From: Galeruca laticollis
Lineage: Eukaryota > Arthropoda > Insecta > Coleoptera > Chrysomelidae
Assembly (NCBI GenBank): GCA_963921935.1
Contig: OY998175.1
Span: forward strand, 150,403,309 to 150,467,308
DNA: 64,000 nucleotides
Reading direction: 5' to 3'
Part shown: positions 53,742 to 64,000 of the stretch, piece by piece
Layout of the letters: every line of letters begins with the position of its first letter
Position numbering within the stretch: position 1 is the stretch's first letter
Made by a program: the position numbers and the translations under genes
The notes under the pieces: generated by a model
The model's database searches: none
What the model saw: the letters and a program-made list of their open reading frames with translations, nothing else
Told to the model about the DNA's origin: nothing

Positions 53742-55358
53742 ATGTCCAAAGAGAATTATACATATTTAGTGAGTTTACTCACTCCTTACATACACCAGAG
53801 ATATACACATTTGAAGGAATGTGTCAGTCCTGAGGAAAGGATTTTGATTACTGTTAGGTAAGTTTACAAAAGTTTAATATATTCTTTAAATCACACAAAT
53901 TAAAAATAACGATAGGGATGAAAATTTGAACCATGACGATATTCTACCAATCTTCAACATTTTATTCATTTACTACTGCTTCTTGAACTATTCGAATGAA
54001 TGAAAAAGCATTTCCGGGATCCTGTGAGCTTTGTTCGCTGTTGGTGCTTTCGAGGTTGGTGTTTGTAAGATTGCAAAAGAATTTCCGGGATCCTGTGAGC
54101 TTTGTTCGCTATACTCTGTTGGTGTACTTGAACGCTCTGTTACTATATTATCTATCAAAAGTAAGACTTCTCGTTTGAATTTTCTTACTTTCGTTGGTGA
54201 CATACTGGCTAAATCTGGTAATAAACTTAATAGAAACATTTTGTTAGCAGTACTTGTAGTGTTGTCGTCAGTTTTTGACATTTTATATTTTAAGTAATCA
54301 TTAAAATGTTCATCAACTTCACTTGATGTATTTTTATACCTTTTTTTACTATGCTGAGACGAGACTGGACTTGGCGTTGGCGGAAAGCACAACCGTGACT
54401 CAATGGCCTGTGACTCTGGGGTGACGTAAGATTGTTGGATGAGAGATGAGTCTTCTGTTTCAGATATTTAGCAACTGGATCCACATTCATCTCACTTGCT
54501 TTAAATTTTGCTCGAGGAGATTGCACAGTATCAAAAATTGTAGGAGAAACAACAGCTATTATATGGAATGCCTTAAAAGATACTTATATGCCAATCCCAG
54601 ATAGATATCAGTGGAATTTAATAGCGGAACGTTTTCATTTGCTATGGAATTTGCCAAATTGTTTGGGTGCTTTGGACGGGAAGCACATAAGAATAGAAAA
54701 GCTGCCTAACACAGGATCAAGTAACTTCAATTACAAGTCATTATATTGTTCTCTTAGCATGTAGTGATGCTGACGGTCTATTTATTTTTATTGAAACAGA
54801 ATTTGCTGGCCGAAATAGTGACGGTGGTATATTTCGTGCTTCAGCAATCAAAAATTTTATTCAACAAGGCAACCTTGATATTCCAACGCCTACACGATTA
54901 CCGAATGATGACAATGATTGCGAATTTCCATTTTATTTTGTTGGGGATGAAGCATTCCCTTTGTTGCATTATTTGCTGAGACCCAAAGAGGTCTTGGCAA
55001 TGTGAAAAGAATATTTAACTACAGGCTGAGCAGGGGAAGAAAAACAGTTGAGTGTGCTTTTGGCATGATGGCTGAGAAGTATCAACTTTTAAATACGCCT
55101 ATTAGATGTCACGACAGTGAGAAAATTAATAATATTATAAAATCAGTGTGCATCTTGCACAACTATGTTTGGAAAAGAGAGGGCAGTCCATACTGTATAC
55201 AAGAAAACCACACTAGTGTATGTCATGTCATAGTTCAACCTCAGCAAAATCTTTACATTAATGGTCAATCTTCACCAAATACCTTAAGAACCTATATAGC
55301 TAATTACTTTTTGAAAGCCCAGGCAGCACTTTCATGGCAAAATAATTATATCATTTAA
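53742..55358 (+). pseudogene. Harbinger (HARBI1-type) nuclease, two exons, frameshifted
   Basis: First piece: MSKENYTYLVSLLTPYIHQR, YTHLKECVSPEERILITVR, then GTAAGT at 53859, probably a native intron donor. The second piece from about 54520 reads RYQWNLIAERFHLLWNLPNC, LGALDGKHIRI (first D), a frame change near 54745, LLACSDADGLFIFIE, FPFYFVGDEAFPLLH (second D), a frame change near 54990, then KRIFNYRLSRGRKTVECAFG (catalytic E), continuing MMAEKYQ. This is the DDE_Tnp_4 domain, with two single-base frameshifts. The order D, D, E is intact. Confidence 0.88.
53988..54526 (-). pseudogene. Harbinger accessory DNA-binding protein, C-terminal half with BESS-like motif
   Basis: Minus strand: MQSPRAKFKASEMNVDPVAK.., a frame change near 54405, then TPSPVSSQHSKKRYKNTSSE, VDEHFNDYLKYK and MFLLSLLPDLASMSPTKVRK with FKREVLLLIDNIV, which resembles the BESS protein-interaction motif of MADF-BESS proteins. 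The N-terminal MADF or Myb domain is missing. It lies between the two exons of the nuclease, on the opposite strand. Contains a 29-bp or longer direct duplication (54013-54045 and 54081-54111). Confidence 0.7.
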
Positions 55359-55385
55359 TCGACTGTAGTCTATACAAAGTCAATT

Positions 55386-56214
55386 GAAACAGCAAGGAAA
55401 TTAGAGTCCAACCAATTTACTACCACTTTTTTTGAATTTTAAATAAATAATAAAATAACTAATTCGATAAAATATGGGTGCATTGCTGTTGCCGCTGATT
55501 CAAGGAGATGCCTGCTAGTTTTTATTCTGTTTCAATTAACTTTGGATAGACTATACACTGTGTTCGTATATCACTATATAGTATATATCTACCTGATCAA
55601 CACATATTATGCATTTAGTACATTAAAAAATAAAAACATTTTTAAGAACATACCTGTTAAATTTGTGGCTTTTCCCACCTCCGACCACGCTTTTTCTGTC
55701 ACATCTTTTTTTGAATAGTCTTAGCTTGTAATTGTATAGACAAGGATATGTCTCTACTTCGGAAACAATTTTTATATTCAATAATTGCTCCGCCATATTT
55801 GAAAGTCTCGACGACGTCAGTAGCTACTACCTGAGCTGGCTGGTCGCGGGAGACTAACGTCGTTGACGAATGTCGGCTACACGTGATGTGTACGAACTTC
55901 CAATATAATGTATTGCGGTAATCACCACAATACTTAAGTCGTCGAGTATCAGATACTTGCGTAGCCCAGTGTATGAAACGCCTAACAATTCTGTAAAACT
56001 TATTGCCAAACAAGCACAAAATATTGAAAAGGGAAAAGTTTTGTCATTCATTATACAATGCAAAGAGAAAACGCTAAATACTGCAGTAATGTGGGTATAA
56101 AGATGCATAATTAAAGTTTATTGACAAAAAGAGTAACAAATGCAGGATATTTAGAATTGATGATAGTGGACTCTGTAATTACAAGGAAACTTCTTTAACT
56201 GGGTAACATTATGC
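55386..56214. other. Harbinger 3' non-coding end and intron sequence
   Basis: 55360-55982 is the non-coding end of the Harbinger element. 55986-56214 is TCTP intron sequence without recognised content. Confidence 0.6.
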
Positions 56215-56820
56215 GCGGAGAATAGTGATGTAAAATGACGGTCATTTTCGGTCACCTCAAAACTTATTGCTGTTTTATATGTTCTACTAAAGGCACATAA
56301 AAAAATAAGTATACTTACATCAAAATAACAAAAATCTTACATTAATAAAGAGAACACCAATATGCTAAAAACCTGAAAATACAATAAATAAATAATTATT
56401 CATTACGTAGATATAAATTATTATTTTATTATAGCATGTATATTATTAACAAGTAACAACAAAAACAATGTAATAAAATAAAAAATTAAAATAATATTCT
56501 TTGAAAACTTCATATAGGTAGGTACCTAACCTATTAAGTTTCATGAAACAGACTGTGACTGAACAATGATTTGTGTATAAAATGTAAAAATTAAATTTAG
56601 ATTATTAACAAGCGAGAAATGAGAGAATTATGTCAACTTCCCATCCGACATCATTAATCGAATTCAGTGTCACTATCTCGAAACACTTCACTATCATTTT
56701 CTTCATCCGACCGATTCATTTCCTAGTCCATTTCTTCATACAAGTCGTTCTCTTCAATATCCGAAGTAGCAACGGAGATTGCTTCCTCTTCAGCGGAGGT
56801 CAAACCTAAAGAATTAGAAA

Positions 56821-57195
56821 TAGTATATTGTGCAACAAGTGGGAAAAGTTCAACTTTTCTCACGAGTGTGGAAGTTTGTGGCACCAGCCAAGGGCGAGTG
56901 CCGCAAACACGAGTGAGAAAAGTACTTTTCCCACATGTTGCACACTATACTTTTTCTACAACTGCACAAATTTAAAGAATACAAGTAAATAGTTTTGTAG
57001 AAAAAGTCTAAGCATCGAGGACCACCCACCGAAAACAGCTGGGCATCGAGGATCCCCTACTGGATTCTACATATACATATATGTAGTGTGGGCAAAGTGC
57101 CGTGAGAAATGATATTTCTCACAGTGTGCGCAATATATGGTTTTGAAATTAAGTAAGCTATGAGAAATATGCTACTTTTCATAGCAGTTGTAGAA
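56821..57195. repeat. Foldback repeat C with two GCATCGAGGA boxes
   Basis: Left hairpin 56823-56950: outer arms GTATATTGTGCAACA / TGTTGCACACTATAC, then GTGGGAAAAGT / ACTTTTCCCAC, ACTTTTCTCACGAGTGT / ACACGAGTGAGAAAAGT and GTTTGTGGCAC / GTGCCGCAAAC around a loop containing CAGCCAAGGGCGA. Boxes AAGCATCGAGGACC (57010) and AGCTGGGCATCGAGGATCC (57038). Right end has two smaller palindromes, TGAGAAATGATATTTCTCA and one around AGTAAGCTATGAGAAATATG. Nested inside the hAT element. Confidence 0.85.
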
Positions 57196-57243
57196 AAAAT
57201 AAATTGTTTACTTATTTGTTATTTGAGATGTTACCAATTTAGC

Positions 57244-59183
57244 TCACATACCTGAATTGCTTGCAGTCCTACTGGTACTAGGGCGATCTTCAACAGGCTG
57301 TGACTGTGATAAACGGGAACGTTCTGGTGTGCATGTGACTTCAGCCGGAGATTTTGGTGGACGTATGAGCATACCAGCATGTTTTGTTAGCCTGTTCCTT
57401 TTTTTAGTAAGGATGTTTCCATAAGCACTAAAGGACCTCTCTGTGGCCGCAGAGGTGACTGGCATGCTCAAAACCGCTTCTGCGATCCGTCTCAAAGGCA
57501 TGTCTACATATTCCCTTCCAGAACGTTAATGGGGAGATATTTTTATTTCGTGCAGATTCCTACACAAATGGTATTGCCCAAAGTCCAGTTCCAGCTCTGT
57601 AGTCTGCTATATTTTCTAAAACTCTGTTTTGGTCTACATCTGACAGATGTATAGCAAATTTGTGAATATACTGCAATCCTTCTAACTTTTCTTCTTCGCT
57701 TAGGTACTCTCCCTTATATTTTGTGGCTAAGATATGCACTGCGTAGTGAATTGGCTTCATACACTTTAGTTTCCTGTTTGTCACAAATAAAGCAGCTGCC
57801 TTTTCTTCAGATTTAAGAAGCGGTGATGATGAGCTTAATTCGTTCTGAAATGTCTGGTTAATTTTGCAGAAAGCTACAGCAACTTCGCTTATTTTCGGAC
57901 TGTCAGCCTACAGTTTTGTTATCCACATTTTTACTGGTTGCAGAAGTTTCATAAATCCGGTAATTTGCATCCAAAATATGTCATCATCTAGAATATTTGA
58001 AATGTTTTCTCTTTCTAACATGTCTTTATACTCATCGGAAATAGCCAAAGATTTCAAAATGGTTTTATTTTTTTGTAAACTTTCAAAACTTTTCACAATT
58101 GAAGCCCATCTTGTAACAACAGGTAACTTCAAAGAACACTTTGATGAATGTTCTACCAAAGTCTTTTCATTTTGCATCCTAGTAAAAACAGCCAAAAGAA
58201 CAGATTTTCGTTCTACAGTTTTAATAATTGCAGTAGCCTGTTTTAATAAAGTATCTGTAGTTTTCAGCTTTATTATATCAGTTATTATCAAATTCAGTGT
58301 ATGTGCAGCACAGCCATAAAAACAAATTGGTTGCTGTTCTTTATACTTCTCTTCTAATAAACTCTTCGTCATATTTCTAGCATTGTCAGAACAAAATCCA
58401 AGTACTTTCTCAACACCAATTTTATTCAAAACTATATCTACCTGTTCTGCTATGTATTCTGCCGTATGGCGATTTTCATCAGTTGTAATGGACTTATAAA
58501 ATACTGGTTGCGGTGTTGTTACAATAAAGTTAATAATACTTTGGTTTTCAATGTTTGTCCAAGAGTCACACTGAAGCCCAAACACATGCACTGATTAGTT
58601 TCTTATTCACATCAATCTCAACTTCGTTATATACTTCTTCTAGTAACTTTTCTGTCAAAACTTATCTGGAGGGTAGCTCCATGGAAGGCCTTACGTATTT
58701 GAAAAAATCCACCCAGTAAGGGTTACTGGTTATGCTTAAGGGAGTTGCTGTAGCAAATATCGCTTTGGCCAATTTTCTCCAAGATGTTTCGATTTGTTCT
58801 GAAGTTATAGAGTCAATATGTTGACCAATAAAAGAACTTGAACTTGATTGCTGATATTCTGTTCTTGGTGTAGCGATAGCACTATCTTCTGTTATTGTTT
58901 CACATTCAGTTGATGTTGATGTGGTATTGTCACTTTGGAAGGCCGACGATGTCGTTTCTTTAGTTTTTCTAAATTTATCACTTTTCTTAGGTTTTAACTT
59001 GGAATTAACTTCTTTTTTGATTACATCTGGACACTTTTTGCATTCATTCACTAAATGGTTCGTCATTCGCGTTGCATGTAGAACATAAGTCTTTTTACAA
59101 AATTTGCATTCATACGATTTCATTTTACGCGTACCGTCTACTTTAATAGCAAAATAGGAAAACACGACACCTATGGGCTTCAT
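57244..59183 (-). pseudogene. hAT transposase (BED finger, catalytic domain, dimerisation domain), broken
   Basis: From ATG at 59183: a BED zinc finger (YECKFCKKTYVLHATRMTNH, then LVNEC), a Ser/Thr-rich linker and the conserved FATATPLSITSNPYWVDFFK. A stop at 58664-58662 and a frame change near 58590 lead to GLQCDSWTNIENQSIINFIV (first catalytic D), GFCSDNARNMTKSLLEEKY (second D) and CFYGCAAHTLNLIITDII. A stop follows at 57910-57908. Later FVTNRKLKCMKPIHYAVHIL, a further break near 57510, then MPLRRIAEAVLSMPVTSAAT and ERSFSAYGNILTKKRNRLT, the hAT dimerisation signature. Two stops and two frameshifts in about 640 codons. A member of the ZBED-like branch. Confidence 0.92.
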
Positions 59184-59454
59184 TTTAATAGCTGCGCCAG
59201 TGGGTGCCTACGAACAAACTGAACTGAATCCCTACAGCATAGTGCAGTGATGGGAGAGGGATGGAGGGATCGGTGTTCGCAAGTTATGACAAGTCTGTGA
59301 CCGTCAGTTACGAAAGTGACCTGTCATTTAAGTCAATGACTGTCACTTATTTTTTCTTATAAAATTTTGAAAATGACTGACCACCCAATGTGACGTGACG
59401 GTCATTTTTGTCATGACCACGGTCAGGTAATCAACTCACATCACTAGCGGAGAA

Positions 59455-60865
59455 AGGTTGCCACATGCTAAAACTTATCAAAACGTACATGAGGAGAAGA
59501 CGCACTTCATGGCTAACAAACTTATTAGAGTGGTACATCAATAGAATCCGAGCAGTAGCATTCAAAACAAGAATTGCCATGATGATAGTCAATCTTCTAA
59601 GAGGAGTCTGTAAATAAAGTAGAATCAATGCTATAGTATTGTGAAGAATTGTTAATAGGGTCATTTAGCCAGTAGTTGGACAGTTAAGGCAGAATCTAAA
59701 TTTCATACTTAATTGTACTTCCTACATTACAGCTTTATTGTTAGAAAATATTTTAATGTACATTTTAATGTCCAAATAAACTTTTAATTTAATCAAGTTT
59801 GCCAGAACTTTAAAATCATATTTTTTCATTGAAAATTGCATTTTTGTTACTAGTTGGACACTCTGCCATTGGTCGGCTGGGCATGATCTAGTAGTCGAAC
59901 ATTTCATTGGTGCTAACAGACCTGAATTCAAAAATATTATTAATAGTATATACAGTAATATAAGAAAACGTAAGATGGATAGTAGTAATATAAGAAAACC
60001 CTGTTTTTATTATACCTAGTGAAGAGGTCGCCTACATCCGATCCCGGATATGGCACTGTAAGAAGAAGAAGTGAAAATATTTTGTGTTAAAACCAATACT
60101 TTTCCTAAATTAGATACTTTTCTAAAATACTCCTACCACTTTAAATTGTAAAAAGAAGCTTGTCTTAATTTACAAACATCAAGTATTTCTTAAAATATCT
60201 TTATTGGCACTACAAACATTTCACAAGCAAATATAACATTAAAAATATATAATAGTTATTTGTAAAACAAGTGTCACAAAAGTTGGCAATTCTGTATTTT
60301 CCTGATTTGGTCAGATCACAGATGGTTTTATTCAGCTCCTTTGACATATTATGATTGAATAATTGTGTAAATTGTAAACAAACTTTCATTTAAGCAAACA
60401 TATGATGATTATTTGTTTAAGAAGAGCTTGTTGGTATATGCTTGCAATCTATTTATATTATATCATGAACAGAATTATTTCTATAATACATCTTCACATG
60501 TTAAGTATAACCTATATGTTGATCCTATACAATATCAAAATAAACAATTGACAAATCATTGATGAATAAACATTAGCATACATTTATTAATATTTTTAAT
60601 ACATAGTTTATTAAAATTTACCATTAAGAACATTTAATATAATAATTTGCTAGCTAGAACAACATTAGACCATTTTATAATTTGTTACAAGGTTAAAGTC
60701 AAATGTCAAATAAAAATACTTACTACATACAATAACCAACTGTATGACTAAAAATTACTAAAAAAGTGTTCATTGTGACACTGCAAACAATGTTATAATG
60801 AAGTATCTTTTACATGAATTATAAAAAAGAACTTTTTGCCATTAGCTAAAACGTAAAAATGTACA
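59455..60865. other. TCTP intron 2 sequence; possible short repeat end at 59990-60071
   Basis: AT-rich. The stretch CCTACATCCGATCCCGGATA (60032-60051), followed by a GAA/AAG-rich tail (60060-60071), looks like the 3' end of a SINE or RTE-type element. A 16-bp direct repeat AGTAATATAAGAAAAC occurs at 59955 and 59984. Nothing else recognised. Confidence 0.4.
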
Positions 60866-61669
60866 CTACTCATATGGGAGATCTGATAGATGTGTACATC
60901 CAAGGTGATACCAGTGAGGGCATAAATCAAACCCAATATTTTTATCTGCTTCAATCTTCATATCACTTTCTAACTCGTCATCACATTCCCCGCATTTTTG
61001 AGGGTTTCATGTTCAGCTTGATCGCGTTTCTTGGTGTTTTTAATGCTTTCTGTCTTCGTCTTTATTTATAATTTTTTTTTGGTCTTTTTCGTTTAATTTA
61101 TCTTGATATTTTCTCCAAGCATTGGAAGTAGGAATTTTCTCGTCTTTTTTTCCATTGTTTTTGTGTAATGGAAGAGGATAACTTGAGTGTTCCTCAGATA
61201 GAGAATCTCTAGTCTTTAGAACTGCTTTTTTATTTAAGACAGCATTATTGTAATTTAATAATGATTTTGTTTTCCCATAATTCCCTTATATGCTTGTACT
61301 CGTACTTGACTTGTTACTTTCTTGGCTTCAGTTAATTCATCAATAGTATCTTCAGTGAGTTTTATTTTACACCCATTTTGGCTTTCTTCTTCTTTAGTTT
61401 GATTTTTGCTCTCTAAATTGCTTTCTTATTTAATTTGAACCTGCGATTGGTCCTCTTTTAAAACTAATTTTATTTTCCGCTTTTTGCATCCCTGAAAAAT
61501 TAGTATTTGCGCTTTCTGTTCTGTGATCATCATCTCTGGGCTCCGGTTCTACAGTCTTATCAATATTTTCGTGTACTTCTTGCATATACTCATCTTGGTT
61601 GAGCTGCTTTTCAGAAGAGGTTTGGTTTTCAGCGGTATCCGAGGCGGCAACTTTATCGTCATTATCCAC
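60866..61669 (-). pseudogene. Degraded protein-coding remnant with PHD-like zinc finger
   Basis: Minus strand. An acidic N-terminal piece from 61669 (MDNDDKVAASDTAENQTSSE..) is followed by lysine-rich pieces in other frames (NNGKKDEKIPTSNAWRKYQD near 61140). A C-terminal cysteine/histidine cluster reads KCGECDDELESDMKIEADKN, IGFDLCPHWYHLGCTHLSDL (60998-60880) with a stop at 60868-60866. CxxC, GFDLC and WYHLGC spacing suggests a PHD-type finger. Several frame changes. Probably part of an unidentified transposon or a retrocopy; not an active gene as it stands. Confidence 0.4.
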
Positions 61670-62852
61670 ACTGTGATTACTGTATTGAAATGCACATAGC
61701 CCATAGTTTACGTTGTCTATCCACTGGCTGGGAGCTTTTATAGTTAAGCAAAGATAAATTCTTTATTTGAATGTTAACTAAAAATAAAAATGCGCCTTAC
61801 ACTTTCCGGTAGTCCAACAGGTGGCCACAATACTTTCGCTGAATTTTTTACCAGTTTACTGGCCACTTGAAATTAACACCAAAATATAAATTTAGCTCTA
61901 TTTATTGCATATTATAATAAATATTGGTAACCTTAACAGTAATAATAAAAATGTTAATGGGTAATTAATATTTTATACTTGCCATCAATTTCACAACACA
62001 AAGTTTATTACATATTACACTCACTTTGCCATGCTTTTTAACATAATTAAGTTGATAACCTAAAACATGTAAATTGGTACAATGGAGGTTGATACTTGAT
62101 ACTACATGAATTCAAATGTTCAAAGCCAATCTTGTTATAGTTTTCTTATTACTTCTAAATAAGTATGATTTGTCCAACTACTGGCCTTGTCTGGGAAACT
62201 AGCTAATCCACCCGATTGGTATTTGTAAGGAAAAAATTACTTTACATCAAAAAGTGTTTGAAAGGTTTGAAGTATAAGGGTAACATAAAGTTTTACACAT
62301 GGATTTTCTAATTCTAATTTTTCAATTGAAAAATTATGTGATTTTCATGACTTGAACATTAATAACCATAAGAAATGCCTCAAAATCATCTAGATCTCAC
62401 AAAAATGGCATGTCAAAGGGACAACAAAGTAAAAACATCTTAAATTCAGATGATATGTTGAAAGTTGAATAAAACCTATATAGAAAACATGGTTACCTAC
62501 CTCAATTATTTTAGTTATCTGTTTATAAATAAAGGTTTCTAATTTGAATATACTTCTAGTTCAAATTATTTTCAGTGTAGTAAATTTGTTTGTAGAACAT
62601 ATTTTTTTTTTGGAAATAATTGAATGTTTACATGGAAAGAATGTAAATGAGTGTCTGCCATTTTCAGTCTTGTGATAGGTAACTTGTGTCAATTCATTAT
62701 CTTTGTTTTGATTATGATTATAGAATCTCCACAACTGCCCTCAGTTTCACTTTTATTATTTAGGGAAGACAAAAGATATTTAAAAATATAGCTTACAAAA
62801 AAATATTTTCTATGTATAATTTTACTCCAGCAAAAACGTTTCTTGTTTTCAG
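61670..62852 (+). other. 3' part of TCTP intron 2, unassigned
   Basis: AT-rich intronic DNA. A short minus-strand stretch near 61840-61800 reads AKVLWPPVGLPESVRR and may belong to the remnant upstream. Ends in TTGTTTTCAG, the acceptor of TCTP exon 3. Confidence 0.5.
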
Positions 62853-63084
62853 ATTAGTATCTAAGTTGGAAGAGAAAGCACCGGACCAGGTAGATATATT
62901 CAAAACAAATATGAACAAAGTAATGAAGGATATCTTAGGAAGGTTTAAAGAACTTCAATTTTTCACTGGAGAATCTATGGAAATTGATGGTATGGTAGGT
63001 TTAATGGAATATAGAGAAATTGACGGAAATTCTGTGCCTGTAATGATGTTCTTCAAACATGGTTTGGAAGAAGAGAAATTTTAG
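62853..63084 (+). CDS. Tctp: TCTP, exon 3 (C-terminus)
   Basis: Acceptor TTTTCAG at 62846-62852. The first base completes Lys96, giving KKLVSKLEEKAPDQVDIFKTNMNK in the spliced protein, then the second TCTP signature FFTGESMEIDGMVGLMEYRE. Ends FFKHGLEEEKF, stop 63082-63084. The three exons total 519 nt, 172 residues, exactly the usual TCTP length. The 10,204-bp intron before it contains the Harbinger and hAT elements, yet both splice sites are canonical. Confidence 0.95.
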
Positions 63085-63186
63085 ACTCCTTTTAAATTAT
63101 TGCTATATTGGTTATTTAATTTATACTCAACTTTTTTAAACTTCATTGGATTGTAACAACCCAAAATCTTTTTTAGTTGATTAACT

Positions 63187-63336
63187 TTTTATTCCAACTA
63201 AATTGAGTATATTGTCTGTCGCGAGAATGTTTATACTTCAATCAAATAAACTGATTTTGCTATATTATTATGATTTGTGTTTTTACTTTTCAGATGGTTC
63301 ACTTTTTATTCCAACCAAATTGAGTATATTGTCTGT
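63187..63336 (+). repeat. 35-bp direct repeat at the end of TCTP
   Basis: CTTTTTATTCCAACTAAATT.. (63187-63221) recurs with one change at 63302-63336. One copy is in the TCTP 3' UTR and one just beyond the poly(A) signal. Confidence 0.8.
63245..63250 (+). terminator. TCTP poly(A) signal
   Basis: AATAAA, 161 nt after the stop codon, in a T-rich context. Confidence 0.65.
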
Positions 63337-63339
63337 TAC

Positions 63340-63873
63340 GATTGTAATGTCCTGTATTTTATAAAGGACGGATATTAATAATAATAAGAGGCTACACTTT
63401 CACAAGTTATGATTTAATAAAGCAAGACAAGATTCTGAAAGGAAGGTCACATCCACGTTGCTGTTGCTCTTCTGTCTATGTTCTATCTCTGTATCGCCGG
63501 TTATCTACCTAGTAGGTATATGCAATACATTACACGTCCTTTTTAAAGAAATAGTCAGTTATATTTTAGTATAGATTAAATGGAATTCATTGCACCAGCA
63601 ATATGAAAGTGGCATGCATTTTAAAACTAACATAAAAACATAACATAATATCAAACTTATATAATAGTCATAATCTATATATATAATAAAACTAAGTCGA
63701 TAAAATGTGCGTGCCGATAAAACTTAAAAAGGAGTCCCGACACGATAAAGGGACTTATGTGGTGTGATAGCCCTTTATCCCCCCTCGAACAAGAAAGTTC
63801 CCGTTTTAATCTAAAGGGCATGTTTTTAAATATATAAGGGACTTTCCGACCCTTCAACTTGGAAATTAAGTGC
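63340..63873. other. Right-end intergenic sequence, no gene recognised
   Basis: Contains GC-richer segments (63435-63540, 63700-63870) that may be repeats. No coding region supported. Confidence 0.5.
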
Positions 63874-64000
63874 AGTGGCGCCATCTGTTATTGAATATTT
63901 GAACTTCGTTCAAGACAACTATGGAGACTATACACTCCAATAGTGGCGCCATCTGTTATCGAATATTTGAACTTCATTCAGGACAACGATTGTATCCAAA
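63874..64000 (+). repeat. 68-bp tandem direct repeat running to the window edge
   Basis: AGTGGCGCCATCTGTTAT begins at 63874 and 63942. The following GAATATTTGAACTTC and TTCA.GACAAC also repeat, with three substitutions. At least two units; the array may continue past the window. Confidence 0.85.

Larger units (their letters stand above)
53416..55982 (+). mobile_element. Harbinger element, 2567 bp, TAA target duplication
   Basis: Left end GGCCTTTCGTACACTGGGCT (53416) and right end, in reverse complement from 55982, GGCGTTTCATACACTGGGCT. The match continues as ACGCAAGTATCYGATAC. TAA flanks at 53413-53415 and 55983-55985. It carries the two genes of a PIF/Harbinger transposon, nuclease and DNA-binding partner, both broken. 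Inserted in TCTP intron 2 in sense orientation. Confidence 0.9.
56223..59446 (-). mobile_element. hAT element, 3224 bp, exact 8-bp target duplication GCGGAGAA
   Basis: Ends TAGTGATGTAAAATGACGGT and, in reverse complement, TAGTGATGTGAGTTGATTAC. GCGGAGAA directly abuts both ends (56215-56222 and 59447-59454). AATGACCGTCA-type words repeat near both ends as subterminal motifs. The size and 8-bp duplication are typical of hAT. It carries a nearly full-length transposase remnant on the minus strand and a foldback module (56821-57195) in its 3' non-coding part. In TCTP intron 2, antisense to TCTP. Confidence 0.95.

Noticed and set aside
63675..63884. 69-codon minus-strand ORF at the right end
   Set aside because: No recognised motif, and it overlaps the start of the 68-bp tandem repeat.

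Overview
The window looks like a beetle-like insect nuclear genome (order inferred from gene content and transposon types, not proven). It is AT-rich and repeat-dense. It carries four intron-containing housekeeping genes embedded in a graveyard of transposable elements. The host genes are a cysteine form of selenoprotein T (SelT, minus, three exons, 11940-21291), translation initiation factor eIF3h (plus, four exons, 23931-25161), the La RNA-binding protein (minus, two exons, 45339-51664) and translationally controlled tumour protein TCTP (plus, three exons, 52237-63084). Splice sites and phases join each into a complete protein of the size expected for its family (199, 344, 342 and 172 residues). 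SelT/eIF3h and La/TCTP are two head-to-head pairs. La and TCTP are only 572 bp apart, start codon to start codon. eIF3h, La and TCTP have pyrimidine-rich tracts upstream of the start codon that fit 5'-TOP type transcription starts.

Layout: 1-4985, two head-to-tail copies of one RNase H-bearing non-LTR retrotransposon; 5070-6359, a dead mariner with exact TA target duplication; 6.4-11.8 kb, AT-rich sequence with one large foldback repeat; 11.9-21.3 kb, SelT, whose second intron holds a Helitron remnant, two Tc1/mariner-type copies in inverted orientation, one satellite monomer, a perfect 75-bp-arm palindrome and a jockey-like LINE; 21.8-23.8 kb, a terminal-repeat element between the SelT and eIF3h promoters; 25.6-31.9 kb, a hAT remnant, a second copy of the first LINE interrupted by a Harbinger-type element, and a further LINE fragment; 32.1-34.2 kb, a piggyBac remnant; 34.3-37.9 kb, a foldback repeat, an inverted array of 355-bp satellite units bounded by (TA)n, and a truncated LINE; 39.0-42.2 kb, an RTE-type LINE with an intact 971-residue ORF and a tRNA-like sequence at its 5' end; 43.7-44.1 kb, an 18S rRNA pseudogene; 45.3-51.7 kb, La with a piggyBac/hAT/Harbinger composite in its intron; 52.2-63.1 kb, TCTP, whose 10.2-kb second intron contains a complete but dead Harbinger element, a complete but dead hAT element and a possible PHD-finger remnant; 63.1-64 kb, short direct repeats.

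The most unusual signal is a dispersed family of foldback modules (9.0, 29.0, 34.3 and 56.8 kb). Each is a long palindromic hairpin whose stem sequence differs between copies while its architecture is retained. Three of the four also carry two or three copies of a conserved box, GCTGGGCATCGAGGA. Two of them sit inside other DNA transposons. I do not recognise this family.
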